A stretch of 64,000 nt of DNA, taken from positions 3,968,001-4,032,000 of the forward strand of contig OZ218954.1 of the NCBI GenBank assembly GCA_965112735.1. The letters are read 5' to 3'. Both the position numbers and the translations under genes were made by a program. This document shows positions 1-18,912 of this stretch, piece after piece (the stretch's first letter is position 1; each line of letters begins with the position of its first letter). The DNA is from Phaeosaccion multiseriatum. Its lineage: Eukaryota; Ochrophyta, other classes. The notes below the pieces were generated by a model, which was given only the letters and a program-made list of their open reading frames with translations, searched no databases and was not told the origin of the DNA.

Positions 1-3000
1 CCTGCCGAGGCGGCGAATGGATCTGACGTCGAGTTAAATAGGTCCGTAGGCTGCTGCTGCTGCGGCTGATTTGCCGATGCGGGGGCGGTCGGGGGAGCGA
101 AGAAGTCAACGAGGGCAGGAGAGGCGTGGGGTGGGAAGGCGGTTTCAGAAGAGGAAGACGGGGTGGTGGTGTTGGGGTTGGAGAACACGTCCCAATGCTG
201 TTGACTCTGCTGTTGGGCTTGTTCTTGCTGCTGGTGCTGCTGCTGTGGTTGTTGCCTTTGGTTCTGCTGACGAAGGCCACCGCTTCCTCCTCCTCCTCCT
301 CCCCCCCCTGCTGCTGGTGGGGGTGCTGTATCACCAACTGCTGCTGCTGCTGCTGCCCCCCCCTGCCGCATGGCCAATCGCCGTGCTGCGACCGAGTTGG
401 GATTGAGCCCCGCCCCCGCCGGCTCAGCCACCGCCCTCCTGCTCCCTGCCTCCTGCTGCGTCTGCCTGGCCTTGAGCTTCAGGGCCATGTTCTTCCTCGC
501 CTCCTCTTCCTCCGTATCCGCCGCTCCTGAGCAAGAGAGACAAGCAGGCAAGCCAGCAAGCAAGCAAGCAAAAAAAGACAAGAGAGGAGGGGGAGGAAGA
601 GGAGCAAGGGGGGGAAGGGCAGAAAACAGCGAGGTACAGGCGGGTACAGAGTTACAGAGAGGTACATACAGAGAGGTACAGGCGGGTACAGAGCTACATA
701 GAGATACATGCAGAGAGGTACAGGCGGGCACAGAGTCACATAGAGGTACATACAGAGAGGTACAGGCGGGTACAGAGTCACATAGAGGTACATACAGAGA
801 GGTACAGGCGGGTACAGAGTCACATAGAGGTACATACAGAGAGGTACAGGCGGGTACAGAGCTACATAGAGGTACATGCAGAGAAGTACAGGCGGGTACA
901 GAGTCACATAGAGGTACATACAGAGAGGTACAGGCGGGTACAGAGTCACATAGAGGTACATACAGAGAGGTACAGGCGGGTACAGAGTCACATAGAGGTA
1001 CATACAGAGAGATACAGGCGGGTGAGGTGCGTTCGGTTCGCTTGCAACAAGAGAGTCTCTGCTTGTCGTGTACTGAGCAACTGAGCGTCAAGCCAAGTCG
1101 GCATGGGGAAGGTATACTTTTCGTCTTGCGGCAACCAAAAGAGGTTACGCACGCAAGCTCAACTCACTTATCTCTCGCTTCTCTGTGTGTGTGTGTGGTT
1201 GTGTATCCAAGGCTCCCATCCATCCATATACACCACCGTACGAAAACAGCAGTCCAAAGTGCACCAACACTGCATCAACAGTGCAGCAACAGTGCATGAC
1301 CCCCATACACGCACCTGCCGTCTTGCTTGGCGGCAAAGGGCGGCCATTGAGAAGGGCCTCTACACACGCAGACACCTCCCCCACCGCCGCTCTCCGGGCA
1401 GGGTCCGTCTGCAGCATGCGCAGAATCAAGGCTCGGAAATCTTCCGAGAAGGAAAAGCCTATGGAGGAGGAGAGAGAGGTAGAGAGAGAGGAAGGGGGGG
1501 GTTTGAGATAGAGAGGGGAGAGGAGAGAGAGGGAGAGGAGAGAGAGGGAGAGGGAGAGAGAGGGAGAGAAGCAGAGAGACAGCGAGTGTGCAAAGGAGGA
1601 TGAGGATGAAGATGGCAGTGGAGGGGAAGGAGGAAGAGGAGGAAGATGGGTTCGGGGAAAGCAGTGGTGAGGAAACGGGTCAGCTGGGGGAAGAGAGCGA
1701 ACCAGAGGGAGAGGCCGAGAGGAAGAAAGATAAGCGAGGGAGGGATGGCAATGGATGGAGAGCGAGGGAGGGATGGCAATGGATGGAGGCGAGGCGGGGA
1801 TGCGCACTGCCTGCCGGGGGTGGTTCACTTTGCACAAGGGGTGCAGCGTCGAGACGCACGAACTCCAGAGCACCCGTGTCTCTCTCTCCCCTCCACCCTC
1901 CTCTCTCTCACCCGGAAGGAAGGTGACCTTGGCGTTGACAACTCCCAACTTGGAGTCCGTGTTGATGGGGTGCTTGAGATAGGCAGCGGCGTAGAGCAAA
2001 CAGCCCAACGCCCACATGTCAACTTGGGTATCGAGCTGCTCCCCACAAGCGAGGAAGAGGTCGCACATTTCGGGTGCGCGGTATTGGAGGGTGGTGCTTC
2101 GCTCAATCACCTGTGAGTTTGAGTGAGGGTGAGCGTGAGGGTGAGGGTGAGGGTGAGCGTGAGGGTCAGGTTGAGTGTCAGTGTGAGTAGGAGTTTGAGT
2201 ATCCCCCCTCCATGCACCCACGCCCCCTCTTACCTCCTCCTCGTAGGCCCTCTCCCTGGCGGTTGCCACTCTGACGGGCCCTGTAACGGCCGAGCCGAAG
2301 TCGCAGAGCTTGAAACGCCCGTCACTGCCACGCAGGACGTTCTCCAGCTTCAGATCTCTGGCACAGGGTGGTAGAGGCGTACAGGCGGGCACAGGTGGAG
2401 GCATATGGGCAGGCAGAGAGAGGCATACCGGCAGGCGCGTGAGTGGATGTGTGAGGACTACCATTTCGTGTCAGCTTGCGTTTGGGCCGTACTGCTTGCG
2501 TTTGGGCCGGACTGCATGTGTTTGGGCCGCATTGAGCACGCCGCTCATACCGTCCGTACCTATGAGCGACGCCCATCTGATGAAGGTACTTGACAGCTGA
2601 CACCACGTCGCTGAAGATTTGCAGCACCTGAGAGGAGGGAGGAGGGAGGGAGGGAGAAGAGAGACGAGGAGAGGAGGGAGGAGGAGAGGGGAGGAGAGGG
2701 GGTGAGAGGAGAGGAGAGAGGGGGGAGGAGAGGAGAGGAGAGGAGAGGAGAGGGGAAGGGAGGACAGGACAGGAAAGGACAGGAGAAGAAAGGGGGAAGA
2801 GCACGATCAGAGGCGCATGGGGAGGATGACAGGAGAAGAGAAGAGGGGGGAGGAGAGGAGCGAACGAAGTTAAGGGAGGGGGGAAAGGAGATGATCTTTG
2901 AGGAGGAGTAAGGGGAGAGGGGAAAGGAGATAATCTTTGAGGAGGAGCAACGACGACAAGAGCGCTACGTGGGCTCGAACGGTGTCTGCAGCCTGCCCAG

Positions 3001-4277
3001 TTTCAGTTTCAGCCTCAGTTTTAATGCACCGGAACCAAAGACAAGAAGACCGATAGCATGCCCACTTGAGGCAAACGACCCCCCACCTCACCCCAACCAT
3101 GCCCACCTCACCCGCCGCTCTCCCCTCCGCCTGGCTCCCGCTCATGCCCACATGCCCCTGTGCACATGCACATGCCCATATGCCCTGCCCATCCCGGCCT
3201 CTCCCCCTCTTATCTGCTCTCCTCTCCTCTCCTCTCTCTCTCTTACCTCTCTCTCCGGCAGCGGCCTCCCCCCCCTCTGATTGAGGCGTTCCAGCAGGTG
3301 GCCCCCTGGGCACAGCTCCATGAGAATGTTCGCCGCAGAGCTGCAGGAATTGGTGATAACAGCAGAAGCAAGGACGGACAGCAGCGTGGTTCGTGAGTGA
3401 CTTCAGAGTCAGAGGACTGTGGTCCCTCCCTCACTTACTCACGCACTCTCACTCACTCACTCACTCACTCACTCACCCACCCACTGACTCACTCACTGAC
3501 TCACTGACTCACTCACTACTCGCTCACTCACTCACTCACTCACTATCTCTCCCACTCACTCACTCACTCACTCACTCACCCACCCATTGACTCACGCACT
3601 CATTCACTCACTCATTCACACACACATGCACACTCACTCACCCACTCCCTCACCCACCCACTCACCCACCCACTGACTCACCCACCACTTACTCACTCAC
3701 TCACTCACTCACGACCTCTCTCACTCACTTGCTCTGGAAAGAATCTACCATTCGCACGAGGTTTGGGTGCTCGAATCTCTGCATTAACTCAATCTCGTTC
3801 CTGGCGACGTCCTCGGCCTCCGAGCTCTGTATCACCATCATCTTGAGCACAAGGGATTGCCCGCTCGCCTTGAGAGGAAGAGAGCATGCGCATTTCAAGG
3901 GGTTAACATCACTTGTTGGAGATTGAGAGTGCCCTTGTATGTTCTGTCGCGCTTCCCTATCTACCTGCCAAAGTAAAATATGACCACCACACGCCCAACC
4001 AGCCTACCCACCCCACCTACCCACTCCACTGCCCCGGGTGGATCATGAGCACTGTGCACCTATCTATTCTACTAGTAACGGGATCCACTCTATCTACTGT
4101 ACACCCTTTCTCTTGGCCTCACGAAACATTCTTTTGATACAATCGCAAGGAGTTTCACACAGACTGGCTCACCTGATCGACCACGTTGTACACGTCGGCA
4201 AAGCCCCCCTGTCCGATTTTGCCGCGAATCGCGCAAGTGTGGCTCCCTACCCTTATGGTTCCCTCCATGCCGGCCAT
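1..4277 (-). CDS. NAK/AAK1-type Ser/Thr kinase with clathrin-adaptor motifs (3' end beyond window)
   Basis: Eight exons spliced by frame: 4277-4173, 3868-3729, 3340-3247, 2627-2560, 2357-2234, 2110-1912, 1458-1315, 526-<1 (about 466 residues seen). The kinase domain starts almost at the N-terminus: Gly loop GQGGFADVY, Lys in LVLKMM, alpha-C Glu in ARNEIELM, HRDLKLENVL, CDFGSA, then TTLQYRAPEM and DMWALGCLLY, which are the signatures of the Numb-associated kinase family (AAK1/BIKE/GAK/Ark1). All catalytic residues are present, so it should be active. The last exon is Gln-rich and contains DVF, DFF, DLF and DPF, the short motifs by which endocytic proteins bind the AP2 appendage. Inferred role: phosphorylation of clathrin adaptors during endocytosis. 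It shares a divergent promoter with the JmjC gene. The intron at 527-1314 holds a 42-bp tandem repeat. Confidence 0.88.
328..338 (-). repeat. Recurrent word A, GTTGGTGATAC
   Basis: First of 11 exact copies in the window (others at 7433, 7932, 11537, 24737, 29650, 30805, 42481, 43671, 50347, 54868). Here it is in the last kinase exon seen and reads AVGDTA. Confidence 0.85.
631..1027. repeat. 42-bp tandem repeat (about 9 copies) in kinase intron
   Basis: Unit begins GAGGTACAGGCGGGTACAGA; copies differ at a few bases. Because 42 is divisible by three, long open frames appear on both strands, but it lies in the intron between kinase exons 7 and 8. Confidence 0.92.
2399..2409 (+). repeat. Recurrent word C, AGGCATATGGG
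   Basis: First of nine exact copies (others at 19914, 21301, 32136, 38402, 41664, 46658, 48989, 57670, counting both strands). Here it is in a kinase intron. Confidence 0.85.
3437..3726. repeat. (CACT)n array in kinase intron 2
   Basis: Nearly continuous CACT/CACC tetramers. On the coding (minus) strand it reads GTGA starting exactly at the donor of exon 2 (GTGAGTGA), so the intron begins with the repeat. Confidence 0.9.
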
Positions 4278-4917
4278 ACCGCCCGCCGCTCAGATCTCCA
4301 GACGGAAGATTCAAGGCGAGAAAAAGGGCTTTAAGGCGTCCTCTCGTGCACAACGACCACCCGCAGCCCCCGTCGCTGGGAATGCACCACTAGACACCGT
4401 ACAACGCCATCACTGGGGTGGTATTCATGTCGAGCGCCTTTGTGTCCGCTCTCTTTTCTCTTCCCGTCCCTGTTCTCGCTCCCTTGTCCTTCGCCTGAGT
4501 TGCTGTCTGTTGAAGCTATCGCGGAGAGCGCCTCTCATGCCGTATGAGCTCCTGGCGCCACTGCTGCGGATGAAGACCCCACTGTTGCATGTGCTGCGCT
4601 TCCAAACCCGTGCGTCCGCCGCAAAGACTTCACGACAGAGCCATCCGACGTGAGAGATGTTCTGATATCGGAGGAGCGATGCTTCGACTGTTTCACGACA
4701 GTTCTCGTCTCTTTTCGCTCCAGCGGCACCGGTTGCACAGACGCAAGACGGTTTACTTCAAAGTGGGCACAGATCAGTTGAAAATCCTCTTCTAGGAGTG
4801 GATCTGGGGAGGAGGAGAAGGGGGGAGGGGGATGAGGCCGATTGGGAATTTGATTTTCAGCTCGATTTTTGTCAGCGGGAGCAAGGAGAGAGGGTGGGTA
4901 TAGGGGGACAGGCGGTC
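4278..4917. promoter_or_regulatory. Divergent intergenic region, kinase / JmjC gene
   Basis: About 500-640 bases separate the kinase start (4277, minus) from the JmjC coding region on the plus strand. Both genes must start here, so it presumably holds a shared promoter. An acceptor-like site (TCTTCTAG) at about 4787-4794 suggests an upstream 5' exon of the JmjC gene. I see no recognised core promoter element. Confidence 0.4.
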
Positions 4918-12047
<7,130 letters not shown>

Positions 12048-13404
12048 AGAGAGCAGAGGGAAGCCTCAGCCTCAGTGGCTGAGACACATTATCCGTCTTC
12101 CTTTTCGCAGTGCAGCTGGAGGATGGAGGATGGAGGAGGAGAGTGCAAAGGTCCATAGGCTGCTTGCCTACCTCTGTGAATAGAGATATGGAAAGTTGAT
12201 AAACGTCAATACAAACCACATCGCTCAAGAGCACGTACGATCCTCTAGCTGTTGGATATCCTGTGGGGGTGGCGGCGACTTCACACATAGGGTGACTCAG
12301 AGCAGGGGGAGATTCAGGGGGGGTTGGAGGTCATTGAAGTGTTAGGCGAGGGCAGCAACCAGCGACGGCGTTAGCGTGCGCCGTGCTGGCCTATCTGAGG
12401 GAGGCTTCGGGTGTCGATGCGCAGAAGTGCACGCACACACGTCACGGTGAAAACGGGGCCGGGTCGGGTCACGTTTCACACCGGGGGGACTTGGGAGCTT
12501 CTGTTCATCAATGGGAGACAGGGGGGGAGCGTTAAGTAGTGGTAGTCAGCAAAAGTAGCAGCCAATGCACTACCAGCTGCTTGCTTCACAGCTTCGGAGC
12601 TTGGCTGCTTTCATGCCACAATGCCCCCCGCCCCCCTCATCAATTCAAATTCAATACTATCACTGCCCTCTCCGAGCGCTGTGTGTTTTTCCTCCCTCGC
12701 TCACCTACCTCCATGGGGTTTTTTGGTTTTTTTGTCCCCCTCAGACGTCCACACCCTAGCTATCATGAGTGTATTGCAGTTCCTCTCGCCTCTGCCCCGC
12801 GTCATCACCTACCTTTCTCCAAAGGCCCCCCGTGAACGGAACAGAAGTTGATTACCGTTTCACAATTGAAGATTTGGCAGAATGCCGAATACTTGGTCTG
12901 TGAAGTGAGTCCGAATTTAGAAGCGCTGCTGATGAGGAGTCCAGCTCACGGGAAAAGCAAGCTACTCGGCACTCCCTGTCCCACCCTTCCAAAAGCCCAG
13001 CAAAATATCCAGAGCTTATATTTACACCTCTGACTGTAACACCGTCCAAACAGCCTTCGGCAAGCCCCGCGAAGGGCAAACTGGAGGGAGAAGACTTTCG
13101 ATTTGCTGTACAGTGGCACCCGAATTTGCGGCGGGTGAAACCCTGGGGCCAGCGAAGTGGCGCTCGGAAGAGGAGCAAGGGAGAGAAAAGAGGAAGGTAG
13201 AGCGGAGAGTCGGGGGGACTTGAGTGTTGGAACGGTTGTTTGTTGAGGCAGGAGAGGACAGCTGGAGAATTTAGAGAGACCGAGGTGAAGGGAGGAGGAG
13301 GGGGGTGCAAGTGCGTGTCCCCGGCAAAGGGGCAACACAGCGCCACGATGAGAGAATTGAATACGTGTAGGAACAGCAATAGTCAGCGCAGGAGACGAGG
13401 GAGG
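12048..13404. other. Intergenic spacer
   Basis: Between the JmjC stop and the M43 protease start, both on the plus strand. It should hold the 3' end of one and the promoter of the other. Short frames here show no conserved motif and I support no gene. In the protease frame an earlier ATG at 13348 would add 19 residues ahead of the signal peptide. Confidence 0.5.
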
Positions 13405-16400
13405 ATGACTCCGACGGGAAAGGGAGGGTTGCTTTTTTGTGTGGCCTTGGCGCTCAGCGGGGGGAAAGTGGCACACTCGGCAGGCCTGAGGCAGCACGAA
13501 GGCCGCTCGGCAGGACCCCATGACCACAATCATCACCACCACCACGGCCACGCCGACCACGGCCATCGCCACCTCCAGATGGGGGATGTCCACCTCCCGA
13601 TTGGGAATGTGCAGAGGTGTGGGTCCCCACACCCCAGCGAAGAAGACCAGGAGAAGGATGCAGCCAAGATGGATGTCCAGCGAGCTCGGCGTGCGGCGAG
13701 AAGGAAGAAGAAGAAGAGCGAGGATGGCGACGGACGCTCCCTCCAGGAGGAGGAGGAGGGGGAGATCGTTGTGCCCCTCTTTGTGCATGCCTTTGACCCC
13801 CCGAATTGGAGGAACATCCGGAGGGCCACCGACTCTGAGATTGAGCGACAGGTGGCGGTGATCAATCTGGCCTTCAGTGGCAGCTTCTTTTTCGACTGTA
13901 AGTTGCTGCTGCAGGGCGGGGTTTGGTGGGAAGGAGGCGGGGGAGGGCTGCACAGCGGGGGGGCGTTGGGTGTTGAGGGGTCCTGCCTGTGGTTGAGGTT
14001 CTGATCTTGAAGTGCCCGCCCTTCGCCCGTCTTCGTTGTTGAGGGGTCCTGCCTGTGGTTGAGGTTCTGATCTTGAAGTGCCCGCCCTTCGCCCGTCTTC
14101 GTTGCTTAACAACACCAATCCGGCGCTAACGCGCTCCCCGTCTCCCCGCCCCCCCCCAACCTCCTCCACCCCTACCAACCCGATCGTTCAATCCCCTCTG
14201 CATCATGTCGTCATTCGGGATTACAGACCAGGAGACCATTCGCTACGACCAAGGGAGCGAGCCATACACCGCCCAAGTCAGCCCCTCCAACTACGCACCA
14301 AGGGGCGGGCAGTCGCCCACCAACGTGCTCAACCTCCTTGTGCGCGACCTCAGCAGGCTCGAGGACGACGGGGTGCCGACCCCTCTCCTGGGCTATGCCT
14401 TCTTCCCCGAGTTGGCGACGAACCCAAATGACGACAACGTGCACGTGCACCTGGGCTCTCTGCCGGGCCGAACAGAGTACGCCGGTCGGTACGACAGTGG
14501 AGACACATCCGTCCATGAAATCGGGTGAGTGAGTGAGTGAGTGAGTGAGTGAGTGAGTGAGTGAGTGAGTGAGTGAAGGAAGAGATGGCTGCAGATGGCA
14601 TGGTCACATGTTACTCTGAATGGCCTTCTCCATACTCACATGGTGTGTTCGTGCCCGCCACCCGCCTTCCCACACGCATTAACATTGCCCTGCCCTGCCC
14701 GCACCCCCCAGAAGCCCCCCAAACTCACGTATGCTTCCATCCATCCTACCGCTCCTGACACCAGGCACTGGCTGGGTCTGTACCACACCTTCAAGGGCGG
14801 CTGCGAGTCATCAACTGGCGACTATGTGGACGACACCCCCGCCAAGGCCTTCCCGCACGAGAGCAGCTGTCAGTTCTGGAGTGCCAACCACAGCAACGCC
14901 ACTGACTCGTGCCCCGGATCGCCGGGCGTGGACTTGCTCAACAACTACATGGATTGTGAGTCCAGAGAGAGATGGGTTTTTTTTTTTTTTTCCCTCCCCC
15001 TCTTCTTTCTACTCCTCGTCCTCGTTCTCCCCCTCCTCCTCCGCCATCCTCTCCTCCCTGAACTGAACCCCACTTCCATTGATGGCCACAACCAACCAAC
15101 CAACCAACCAGGTTGTAGCTCCATCTCACACGCACTCACACGGTGCCGCCCCCCCCCCCCCTTGTTGGTGTGCAGACTCGTTCGACAACTGCATGGACAG
15201 TTTCACCCCCGGCCAGCGGGAGCGAATGGTCCTTCAGTGGGAAGCCTACCGCGGTGAGTCAGTAAGTCAGTAAAAAGGCATGAGGAGGAGGAGGAGGGAA
15301 GCAGACAGCAGCGAGTGCTGGAGGCGAAGCGCAAGCTGCGTGTGTGGCGTGTGTGCGTGTGTACGTGGTGGTGAACAAGAATCCCCACCGTTGATGCTAT
15401 GCCGCCGCACCATATCCTTACCATGTATCCTCATCCCACCTTCTCCCCCACACAATATTTCCTATAAATCAGTAAGAAACCCCTCTCACCCTCCTCCCCC
15501 CCCCCCCTCCCCTCTTTGCTCCAATAAACAAACAGAGCGACCCGAGAGTCCTTCGCCCGGGCCCCCCCCGACCCTGGCTCCAGTTACAGTTACACCCCCT
15601 ACCCTGGCTCCAGTGACGGTTACACCCCCGACCCTGGCTCCAGTGACGGTTACACCCCCGACCCAGGCTCCTGTGGTCTTCGAGTCCACGCCGCCTCCTA
15701 CACCTAGCGGCCCACCCACCGTGGGCGGAGGAGGACCTTCCTTCACCCAATGCGCCGTCATTGAGCAGGAAACGAGGGACCTCTGTTCGGTGTGCAGCAA
15801 TGCCTGCGTCTCGACCTCCTGCTTCGTTGACTTGGGCTGCCCGATTCGAGGCGGGCTCGGCTGTGCCCTCGGAGGCATCCCGGCGTGCCGCAACTGCGAG
15901 TGGGGGGAAGCCTCCGCGATCGTGTGTCACGAATGCCCCGTGGAGGAGGCCCTGAGAGCGGTGGGCTGCCCCGTCTTTGGCTCCCCTTCTCCTCCTTCTC
16001 CTACTCCTACTCCTACTCCTACTCCTACTCGGTCTCCCACCCCACCACCCACTCAACAAGCCGCTCCACAACCCACCCCCAACCCAACACAAGGAGGACA
16101 GGGGGGAGGGTCGCAGGTCGAGGAGGGGTCAGGCGACGAGGGGGACGCATGTCTGACCAGATGCGTTGAGGCCAACCCGGGGGAGCCGTGCTACCTTGCC
16201 GTCGAGGCGTGTTCGAGGGGAGCAGCAGGATGTAACGTCCTTGGGATGCAAGACTGTCGCTTCTGCGGCTTCGGTAGCTGGCCTGACTGCCCATCGTCTG
16301 GCTCTCCCACCCCTTCTTCAACCACCCCCACCGGCAGCACCGGACCCAATGGGCCCACCCCCACATCCACACCCAGTTCTCCGGTTCTTGCGGTGCAGGA

Positions 16401-16593
16401 GGGAGAGGAGGGCACCGAGGGGCCTGACTCATGCGCCGCGCTCTGCTTGGAAATGAACCCTTCCGAGCCGTGCTTCCGCGACGAGGGCTGCGGTGGGCCC
16501 AACAGTGTGGGGTGCGGGGCGTTTGGCTTGCCTAACTGCCGATTCTGCGGGTTTGTTGACGGTGGGGGCTTCCGGTTTATGGACTGCCCCTGA
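13405..16593 (+). CDS. Secreted M43-family (pappalysin-like) zinc metalloprotease with Cys-rich repeats
   Basis: Five exons: 13405-13897, 14227-14524, 14765-14955, 15176-15253, 15536-16593; 705 residues. It starts with a signal peptide (GGLLFCVALALSG), then a His-rich stretch (HDHNHHHHHGHADHGHRH, residues about 38-55). The peptidase reads HEIG / HWLGLYHTF across the exon 2-3 junction, giving the zinc site HExxHxxGxxH. Then follow GDYVDDTP, and NNYMD / YSFDNCMDSFTPGQ across the exon 3-4 junction, which is the Met-turn typical of M43. After repeats of P-T-LAPVTVT there are three Cys-rich modules ending CRxCG...C, separated by Pro/Ser/Thr linkers. Predicted extracellular or wall protease; the modules resemble those of the dehydrogenase at 18913-23673. 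An earlier ATG (13348) is possible. The acceptor of exon 2 is weak in pyrimidines but keeps frame. Confidence 0.87.
13972..14103. repeat. 66-bp direct duplication in protease intron 1
   Basis: Two consecutive, practically identical 66-bp copies (13972-14037 and 14038-14103) beginning GTTGAGGGGTCCTGCC, lying inside the first intron of the M43 gene. Confidence 0.9.
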
Positions 16594-17626
16594 AGGGAGG
16601 GAGTGCGTGGGTGGTTGGGTGAGGGAGTGCGTGAGGCAGTGAGTGAGTCATTGCATTGAGCGATTTCTCGACTTGGCTTGGTCGAGCCGACCGACCGACA
16701 CTCCAGAATGTTCTCAGCCTTGGACAGAGTGCAGTTTGAGAGCCTTCCTTTCCTTCCTTCGGGCGGTCAGGGGGGGGCTGGGGCGGTGGATGGTCACTTC
16801 CAGCGGCTCCAGCCTCGGCTCAGCTGCGGCTCAGCTCTCTCTTGTTGGCACCCGTGACGCGGTTGAGGCTTTTTACAGGTGCAGTGGTACTTTATATTAT
16901 AGTTTTGTCAGTGGGTGTGTGGAGTATACCAGAGGGCACTTCGGTCACGAGAGTTCTCTTTCTTCTTCACATGTTGTGTTTTTTTCAATAGTTTTATATA
17001 GATTTGCGTGGGCTCACGGGCCCACGCTATGTTCGAGCATGCAGCGCGCAAGGGGCAGACACACGGGCATACCGTCACCCTAAGCGACGCTCGCAGCTGG
17101 CAGGTGTATGGGCACGGCCATTAGAGGGCCCCGCCTATAGAGGGCCCCGCCTAGGCGAGAGAGAGATGAGGTGCAGCCGCACTTTCGGTTTGGCGCACCT
17201 TGTTCATTTCAGCTTTCTTTTTAGTCATTACTCTACATTACTTGGCATTTTGTGTGTAAAAAGATGAATAGCAACACGAACACATTTTAGCTCTGTAATG
17301 ATCCCTCGCCTCCACTTCCTGCGGAGCGAAGTCTGACCGCCGGGCCGGCACACATGGTGGTGTGCGTGTTGGTGCTTCGGCTTCTTCTAAGCCTTCTCGA
17401 GGCCGACGAGCGGCCTTTTGTACTCCCTCTCTCGCCCTCGCCCGCCCTCGCCTTCCCACTGAGCGACGTCTCACCGCCGACGCGGCGCATAGCTATTGTG
17501 CGAGTTGGTGGAATTGGTGCTCCAGCTTCAGTTCTGGAGCCTTCCCGAGACCGACGAGTGGCCTTGTGTAGCCCCACTCCCCATCTACTCCCTCTCGCTC
17601 TGAGGCAGTACCACCCCGCCTTGGCC
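16594..17626. other. Spacer with a diverged direct repeat
   Basis: Convergent 3' ends of the protease (+) and the membrane protein (-). About 17323-17460 and 17461-17600 are diverged copies of one another: both run from GAGCGA-GTCT-ACCGCCG through TTGGTG and CTTC to GACGAG-GGCCTT, ending in CTC-rich sequence. Open frames here have no recognisable motif. Confidence 0.5.
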
Positions 17627-18067
17627 TCAGCCAGGGGCTCCAGGTGGAACAGAGCCTCGGCCTTGACTGTTAGTGCTCTGCGCTCTGCTTCCTCGCTCTT
17701 CCCACGGATACTTGAAAAACAGAGGGTCCTTGAGCTCGGTGAGGAGGCCTTGCGTGTTGTGGCCCACCTCTTCGAAGTAGCCTTGTTCCCGCAGAGCACT
17801 CTCCTCCTCCTGCTTGCTCTCGCCGTCGCGCCCCCCTTCGACCCGACTGGCTGATGACGCCTGCCCGTACTGCTGTTGCTGCTGCCCCATCTCCATCTTC
17901 TCCTCGCCCTTGTGCTCCTCCTCGTCGACCTTGTTGTGATCTGTCTCCATCTGGCGCTGTCTCACCAGTCGTCTCCACTCTCTCAGAGAAAAGTCGCTCG
18001 GGGTAAACCATACCACTAAGACGAGGACTCCAGTAATCGCAAGGCCGGTGGCCAGCATCACGCCCAT
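17627..18067 (-). CDS. Small single-pass membrane protein, unrecognised
   Basis: The in-frame ATG at 18067 gives 146 residues. The N-terminus is one hydrophobic helix (GVMLATGLAITGVLVLVVW, residues about 2-20), followed by FTPSDFSLREWRRLVRQRQ, then an acidic/Gln-rich segment and a C-terminal LLTELKDPLFFKYPWEERG. The positive side follows the helix, so the tail is probably cytosolic or in the matrix. A pyrimidine-rich acceptor (CTCAG at about 18079) just upstream suggests a 5' exon; a candidate ATG frame at 18491 exists but I could not join it in phase with a good donor. I do not recognise the family; organelle membrane assembly factors can look like this. Confidence 0.5.
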   Translation of the reverse strand: MGVMLATGLAITGVLVLVVWFTPSDFSLREWRRLVRQRQMETDHNKVDEEEHKGEEKMEMGQQQQQYGQASSASRVEGGRDGESKQEEESALREQGYFEEVGHNTQGLLTELKDPLFFKYPWEERGSRAQSTNSQGRGSVPPGAPG

Positions 18068-18912
18068 GACCACCCTGAGAGGAGGGAGGGGAAGGACAAA
18101 GCAGCACGAGGCACGAGAGAGCAAAAGACATTGGACACCGGATGGGGTTTGCTTGCTTGTCACGCGCTGCACACAGACCCATCACACACACACACCCAAC
18201 ACACACAAAACAGAAACAGTACCAAACATGCGTAAAAGACGACGTGGCCATCGTTAACGAGAGCGTGTGTAGACTCCGACCCAGAGAAGAGAAGAGAAGG
18301 GGGGCGGAAAGGCAAGTGGGAAAGGGCTCTGTTTTTTTAGTTTCAGTTTCAATTCCTGATTTTTGTGCTCCCCCCAGATGCCCCCCACCCACACCCACCA
18401 CTTGTGTGCTTTTGATGTCCACCCTCTTCTCCTCGTCAGCTGTGCGGTCTGATCCCCCTGAGTGCAGGGAAGATTGACTACTACGTGGCATGAACCAATC
18501 ACCGTGAGCTCATTTTGTTTGTTGAACGCGCGCGTAAGGGAGCCCACTCACCTCCAACATTTAAACAAGAAACTAACTACTGCGCATCGTGTTGCCCTCG
18601 TCGAGACAGGTCGAATGCTGACATCTTACGATATAGAATGTTTATTTTACATGACGCACTACCGACACTACCACAAAAATACGGAGACAGAGAGAGGAGT
18701 GTTCGAGTTGAATTGCTGCAATGAATCAAGCAATGAATTGAAGACCATCGCGCACCTATGCAACTAGAGCGCAGCTTGCCCCCCCCCCCCCCCCCCATTA
18801 ACTACAGATATTCCTACACAAAAAGCCTCGGAGAGTAGTGGGCTCACTGGGCCCTGTGAGGCCTGTCTACCATCACCCCAAACCCTCGAAAACCCCACAC
18901 CATCCCAGCGGA
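18068..18912. other. Spacer between membrane protein and dehydrogenase genes
   Basis: Probably holds the promoter and possibly a 5' exon of the membrane protein gene (frame open 18491-18400 on the minus strand) and the 3' UTR of the dehydrogenase, both on the minus strand. It includes a poly-C run at 18780-18796. No other gene is supported. Confidence 0.4.

Noticed and set aside
370-1299. Long plus-strand open frame with EVQAGTE repeats
   Set aside because: It is the 42-bp tandem repeat in a kinase intron, opposite to the kinase exons; no conserved sequence.
16643-17083. 146-residue open frame after the protease
   Set aside because: No motif, no splice context; better explained as 3' UTR/spacer.
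18180-18491. First exon of the membrane protein (MPRSSQSSLHSGG...)
   Set aside because: No good donor gives the right phase to join 18078; kept only as a possible 5' region.
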